From Ectocarpus siliculosus (Eukaryota > Sar > Phaeophyceae > Ectocarpales > Ectocarpaceae): a DNA stretch of 64,000 nucleotides. A program made the position numbers and the translations under genes. This document shows, piece after piece, positions 60,901 to 64,000 of the stretch; position 1 is the stretch's first letter, and each line of letters starts with the position of its first letter. The stretch lies in contig FN649737.1 in the NCBI GenBank assembly GCA_000310025.1, positions 880,682-944,681 on the forward strand, in the 5' to 3' direction. The notes beneath the pieces are model-generated. The model had not been told where the DNA came from and did no database searches. It worked only from the letters and a program-made list of their open reading frames with translations.

Positions 60901-62626
60901 GTCGAAAAAATATCACGGAAGTATGTGTCGGAAAGCGGCGCTAATAGCGCTTCCTGGAGCAGAGTTCCGCAAAGTCTTGACGAGGGGTTTCCAACGCCGC
61001 CTTTTTTTGTACCGAAATTCTTCTCTGACACGGTGAGCAATCGAGCTTTGAGATGCCGCTCAAAAGGAGGTATAGAATATTCCGTCAAGTGCAGCGGTTT
61101 CTCTCGTTTGGAAGAATGCGCCGAGATTTTGCTCTGACCGCGAACTAAGCCCTTGCCCAGGTCGTCTCGTCCCCCAAGCGTCCACAAGCGCCACGCTCAA
61201 TCACGTGCATCTATTCCCCTCTCGGCAAACTCATAGTTTGGACCCATTTCCGGCTGGGAAGGACTCGCGCGCGTTTGCGTTGATTCATCAAACCCTCGGC
61301 CGCAACTACCTCCGCTCCCACACGATATATCCCTAGACCCCGCAGGCCTTGGGTCCTATTAAACGTTTCGCCTCCGTTTTCCAGGGCTGCTCGTCGGACT
61401 GCGTGCCAGCGGTGTCCTTGCTCCTGGAGAGGTGCCTCGACGCAGCCCCAAAGGTGATTTGGGTCCGTGACTGTTGCGGGCATCAGAGTTTTCCTTCAGA
61501 CTTGCGCGTTGGTTTTCTGCATGGAGGAGCCCTTCTTCGCCTTAGCCCCAGTGCGTGCGGTGGCCCAGATGGAGTGAAACGTTCGCGTGCTAAGGGTGGG
61601 AATCAGTGAAAGAGAAGAATGCGTCGTTGTGTGGGTTTTCCATCAAATTTCGTTCGCAGAATGCCGGCAGCTTGATGATTGCTTGGGGAGAGAGGCAGAA
61701 GAGAACGGAAACCAGTTCGCTCGACCGACCCCGGATCGGAGTTTCACTCAGTGCAGAGGCGTTTCGTGTTTCCTGTTTTGTGGGGGAGGCTTCAGGAACC
61801 GATCTCTTTTCGTAGCTGGCTTCGGATCGAGTTGATTACATGATGTTGTGACCGGAAAGAACAGGAAACCGCTCGTGTGGCTCATTTTCAGAGGCTTCGG
61901 CCAAGTAGACCAAACTACAGGTAACGTAGAGTGTATGTCGAAACGCACTTCGGCGACCTGCTGTGTGCTAGTTGGCCGGTCAGGCTTTTGTGGAGACGAA
62001 CTCCGCGTGAACATTGTTTTGTTCCGGAGAAAGAGCCGATCTAAACAGGTGGGTGCGCGTCTGTAACGGGTTGCCAAAGCCGTCGTTGTTGACGGCGGTG
62101 CGTCGCGCACCCAACCGCCATACTCCCGATCACCCACCCCCCCAAAGAGCCTTGGGGTCGTCGCACATTTAACCTTAAGTGGCCCGCAAGGCTGCAATGC
62201 CGCCGGCTGAATCAAAGCCATGCCTGCTTCCGTTCCTCACACCTCGCTCGTGCTTAGAAAGAACCGCGGGAAATCGTTGTGATCATGTCGCCGTTTTCAC
62301 CAAGCACAACTTGGACGACCTAAACAACACGCTTCTGAGCAGGTTCGGGCGCTTGCTCTGCGGCTCCTAGTGGACGAGTTCAGGGTGGGCATCGGAGCCG
62401 TAGGTGCCTCGCTAGCGAGGGCCGTCCTGTCCCCGTCGCCTGCAGCAGACGGAAGCGGTAGCACCGTCGGCACGTCAAGGGGGGCGCCCGATTCTAGAGA
62501 ATGGCCCCGGGGGAATCGCAGTCCCGATGTCTGGGAAGGAGGGCTGCAAGAAGGGGAGAACGGCGTTGCGCTTCTTGGAGAGCTGATGCGGCACCACCAG
62601 ACGCTGGAAGAAACGGATAGCGAGAG
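51919..62626 (+). CDS. HEAT-repeat protein, probable condensin-II subunit D3 (CAPD3-like), incomplete model
   Basis: First exon 51919-~52128 (MAEQASPPSAGG, then nuclear-type KRKR basic runs); 53245-53364; 55409-55552; then a fully phase-consistent chain 56281-56624, 57157-57350, 57895-58042, 60045-60153, 60520-60603, 61385-61453, 62343-62626. Linkage across 53365-55408 is unresolved. Helical pairs typical of HEAT repeats appear (LRRRGLVLACIDILGH; TVLLGVLSALALDGVVAVRL; PAVSLLLERCLDAAPKVRAL). The last matches the human CAPD3 region around D-R-C-L-D-K-A-P-T-V-R, and HLLRLLPRAA in exon two resembles CAPD3's FLRLLPK. Condensin II compacts chromosomes in the nucleus. A Ser/Arg-rich and an Asp-rich linker sit in the middle. 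Another HEAT protein cannot be excluded. The gene probably continues past 62,626. Confidence 0.55.
52186..52352. repeat. (TCTG)n/(TC)n microsatellite
   Basis: Long CTGT/CTCT tract in the first intron of the CAPD3-like gene. Confidence 0.95.
52797..53045. repeat. Tandem duplication, two ~125 bp units
   Basis: Both units contain CGATCGGATAGCGAAGGGGC, ATATCTAACACGAGACG, CCTAGGA-TCACAAAC and CATGATT-ATCAT-GAAAC blocks in the same order. Intronic. Confidence 0.85.
53620..53735. repeat. Tandem duplication, two ~62 bp units
   Basis: TTGCCATCGGGGTTGGGTTT, TCGCCGCTTGGCAACGA and AAAACAAGCCGA-like blocks occur twice in succession. Intronic. Confidence 0.85.
54012..54202 (+). repeat. Dispersed repeat, copy 2 (~190 bp)
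   Basis: Second copy of the unit at 33,203-33,389, same orientation, both ending in a C-rich tract. It lies in an intron of the CAPD3-like gene. Confidence 0.85.
58712..59746. mobile_element. Array of the palindrome CTTCCATGGAAG bounded by inverted repeats
   Basis: Opens TATTTGACAAATG and closes with its exact reverse complement CATTTGTCAAATA. Between them are about fourteen perfect copies of the 12 bp palindrome CTTCCATGGAAG and at least as many imperfect ones, spaced irregularly at 15-60 bp, plus two TTAGGG-like patches near 59,090-59,115 and 59,165-59,190. No open frame is conserved. It lies wholly within the intron 58043-60044 of the CAPD3-like gene. Confidence 0.85.
59825..59975. mobile_element. 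Half copy of the 23.4 kb MITE family
   Basis: Retains ACGTTTTCGTCAGGCTCTCG, GAGCTTTGAAAATCGGTCCA and GTGATCTTGCGCAACATACG, corresponding to the right half of the 221 bp element; the left terminal repeat is absent. Confidence 0.7.
60845..61080. mobile_element. Degraded MITE of the 23.4 kb family
   Basis: Left GATTTTCAAGTCGAGCAC and right GAGCAATCGAGCTTTGAGAT flank a GACGAGGGGTTTCCAACGCC core like that of the intact element. It is intronic in the CAPD3-like gene. Confidence 0.6.
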
Positions 62627-62920
62627 GTGTGCTGTTTAGGTTTCGCGGCTTTCTCGTAGACACCCCGTTTGGCACTCAGTTTCTACCTACTCTGGTTGTG
62701 TTGTCCTATCCTTGGTTCCACGGAAATGCCGCCTTCGGCCTGTGCCTACGTGTTCATGCCTCTTGCGGAGTGCGATGAGTCTTTTTTCGGTCGCGGAATG
62801 TTTCTTCCAGGATTGCCGAAAGACTTGCTTGCGTTGTGCGTTCGTGGACGAAAGCCAGGACAAATTCCATAGCTAAGCCTAACGTGCGATCACACATATC
62901 GCTTGCAGCGGTGATAGTCT

Positions 62921-63433
62921 CGCATGTCGATTGTACGACGCCTCTTGTCTAAAGATGAACTGTTACCCGTTTCACCCCTCTTCCTCGGCCGCCACATGGT
63001 GCCCAATATCGCCTCAACACCGGCCGTCAGGTTCCCGTTGCTGCTGAGGGGTCTAGTAGAGGCCGTTCTCCGCGGCGAAAGCCTCCCCCCTCGTCCCTCT
63101 GACGCCACCGGTGGCAACGACGACGGCAACAACACCACCAAAGGTGAAGGGCGCGATGTCGCTGACGCCAACAACGCTCTCGGCGACGGCACGGGTGGCA
63201 ACAGCGGCGGCGGCGTCAACCTTTACGGCGACGGCGCGGCCGGTGGCGCGGCCACTACCACCGGTGCGAAAGACTCTCTCCTTGACCCGTGGTCCGAAGG
63301 CGGCGGCATCGCATGGGCCGACCTTGCGGCCCCCGCCGCCCGCCTCTGTGCAGCGTGCCGCCCCTTGGGTCCCGCTCAGCTCGATGTGCTCGATCGGGTC
63401 CTCGGAGACATTTTTCAACGTCGTGGTGGATAG
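62921..63433 (+). CDS. Coding-like exon, possible continuation of the HEAT protein
   Basis: The plus strand is open for about 170 codons, starting MSIVRRLLSKDELLPVSPLF and running through VRFPLLLRGLVEAVLRGE. A Gly/Asn/Asp/Thr-rich low-complexity stretch follows, then LDVLDRVLGDIFQRRGG before a stop at 63431-63433. The helical parts suit a HEAT-type protein, but the phase does not join the exon ending at 62626 with any splice pair I could find. It is therefore either a later exon after an unseen one or a separate gene. Confidence 0.45.
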   Translation, partial: RMSIVRRLLSKDELLPVSPLFLGRHMVPNIASTPAVRFPLLLRGLVEAVLRGESLPPRPSDATGGNDDGNNTTKGEGRDVADANNALGDGTGGNSGGGVNLYGDGAAGGAATTTGAKDSLLDPWSEGGGIAWADLAAPAARLCAACRPLGPAQLDVLDRVLGDIFQRRGG

Positions 63434-64000
63434 ATTGGCTCGATGTTATTGCGAAATGGGCTGTGCATTCATTGCGCAGCAACTATGCAGGTGGTTCCGG
63501 CGGAACGTCTTCCTTGGTTGTCGATCGTCCAAGCGTTAGCCTGTGCACGGCGCCGTGAAATAACATGAGCAGCGGTGCCTTGCCATGCTGCCGGGGCGCA
63601 CTGAAGATGTCACTCATTCCTCTATCGCGTGGAATTCGATCTCATGAGTCGCCGCCAGGCAATCGGTCACGCTCATGAAGAAGCAGAAACACATGATGGT
63701 GCAAGGTCGTGATACTTTGTTGATGTGGTCCAGGGAGATGAAGAGACGGTAGGTTTAGGATCGTGCTTGGATGTGATTCCCGGTCGGCTAGGGCAGGAGG
63801 AAGGTAGAGAAGAAGGATAGTTGCAAGTTGGTGCTGGTGATCCTATTTCGCTTGCGGTCGGAAAATTGATGGGCACACTATTGAGAGTAGGTGTGTAAAA
63901 GCGAGAGAACGCGTGAAACCTGCCAAAGTGGCGGGGATATGCAGAGACACGCAGCCGCAGAATGATGGTATCTTCGTTTCGATGCGTCTGTACAGTACGA
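63434..64000. other. No assignable gene
   Basis: No exon could be supported in the last 570 bp. Confidence 0.5.

Overview
This window looks like nuclear DNA of a brown alga, most likely Ectocarpus or a close relative. Genes are split into many short exons (about 50-300 bp) by introns of roughly 0.3-3 kb. The one small plastid-type gene begins with a stramenopile-style signal plus transit peptide whose cleavage site is followed by Phe. TTAGGG-type repeats occur inside introns. Microsatellites and MITE-like elements are dense. No bacterial operons, rRNA or CRISPR arrays were seen. Exon limits below were built by hand from GT/GC-AG signals and checked for reading phase; they are predictions, not transcript-supported.

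Layout. 214-469 (-): last exon of an unrecognised gene. About 2.5-8.8 kb: an unusual repeat block of four ~1.15 kb modules (three in one orientation, one inverted), each with three ~200 bp subrepeats that keep similar peptides on one strand; a TIR-bounded 1.2 kb insert sits between modules three and four. 11,661-19,328 (-): eleven exons of a choice-of-anchor I (mesenchyme-specific glycoprotein-like) secreted protein, whose 5' end may reach ~24,988. 21-27 kb: MITEs, a tRNA-derived SINE, duplications. 27,564-38,652 (-): fourteen exons of an LPEAT2/LPCAT-type lysophospholipid acyltransferase with a calcium-binding EF-hand; its last intron holds an assembly gap and an artefactual sequence copy. 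40,231-42,412 (+): a compact two-exon gene for a small plastid-type membrane protein, divergent from the acyltransferase. 43.9-44.7 kb (-): coding-like sequence of unknown identity. 45,471-48,195 (-): an NAA60-type N-terminal acetyltransferase. 50,198-50,814: a TIR element. 51,919 to at least 62,626 (+): a HEAT-repeat protein that best fits condensin-II subunit D3; one of its introns carries a 1.03 kb array of the palindrome CTTCCATGGAAG bounded by inverted repeats.

The genes are unrelated housekeeping functions (membrane lipid remodelling, protein N-terminal acetylation, chromosome condensation, a secreted beta-propeller-like protein, a plastid membrane protein) and do not form a pathway. 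The most novel material is the repeat fraction: the four-module block at 2.5-8.8 kb and the palindrome array at 58.7-59.7 kb.
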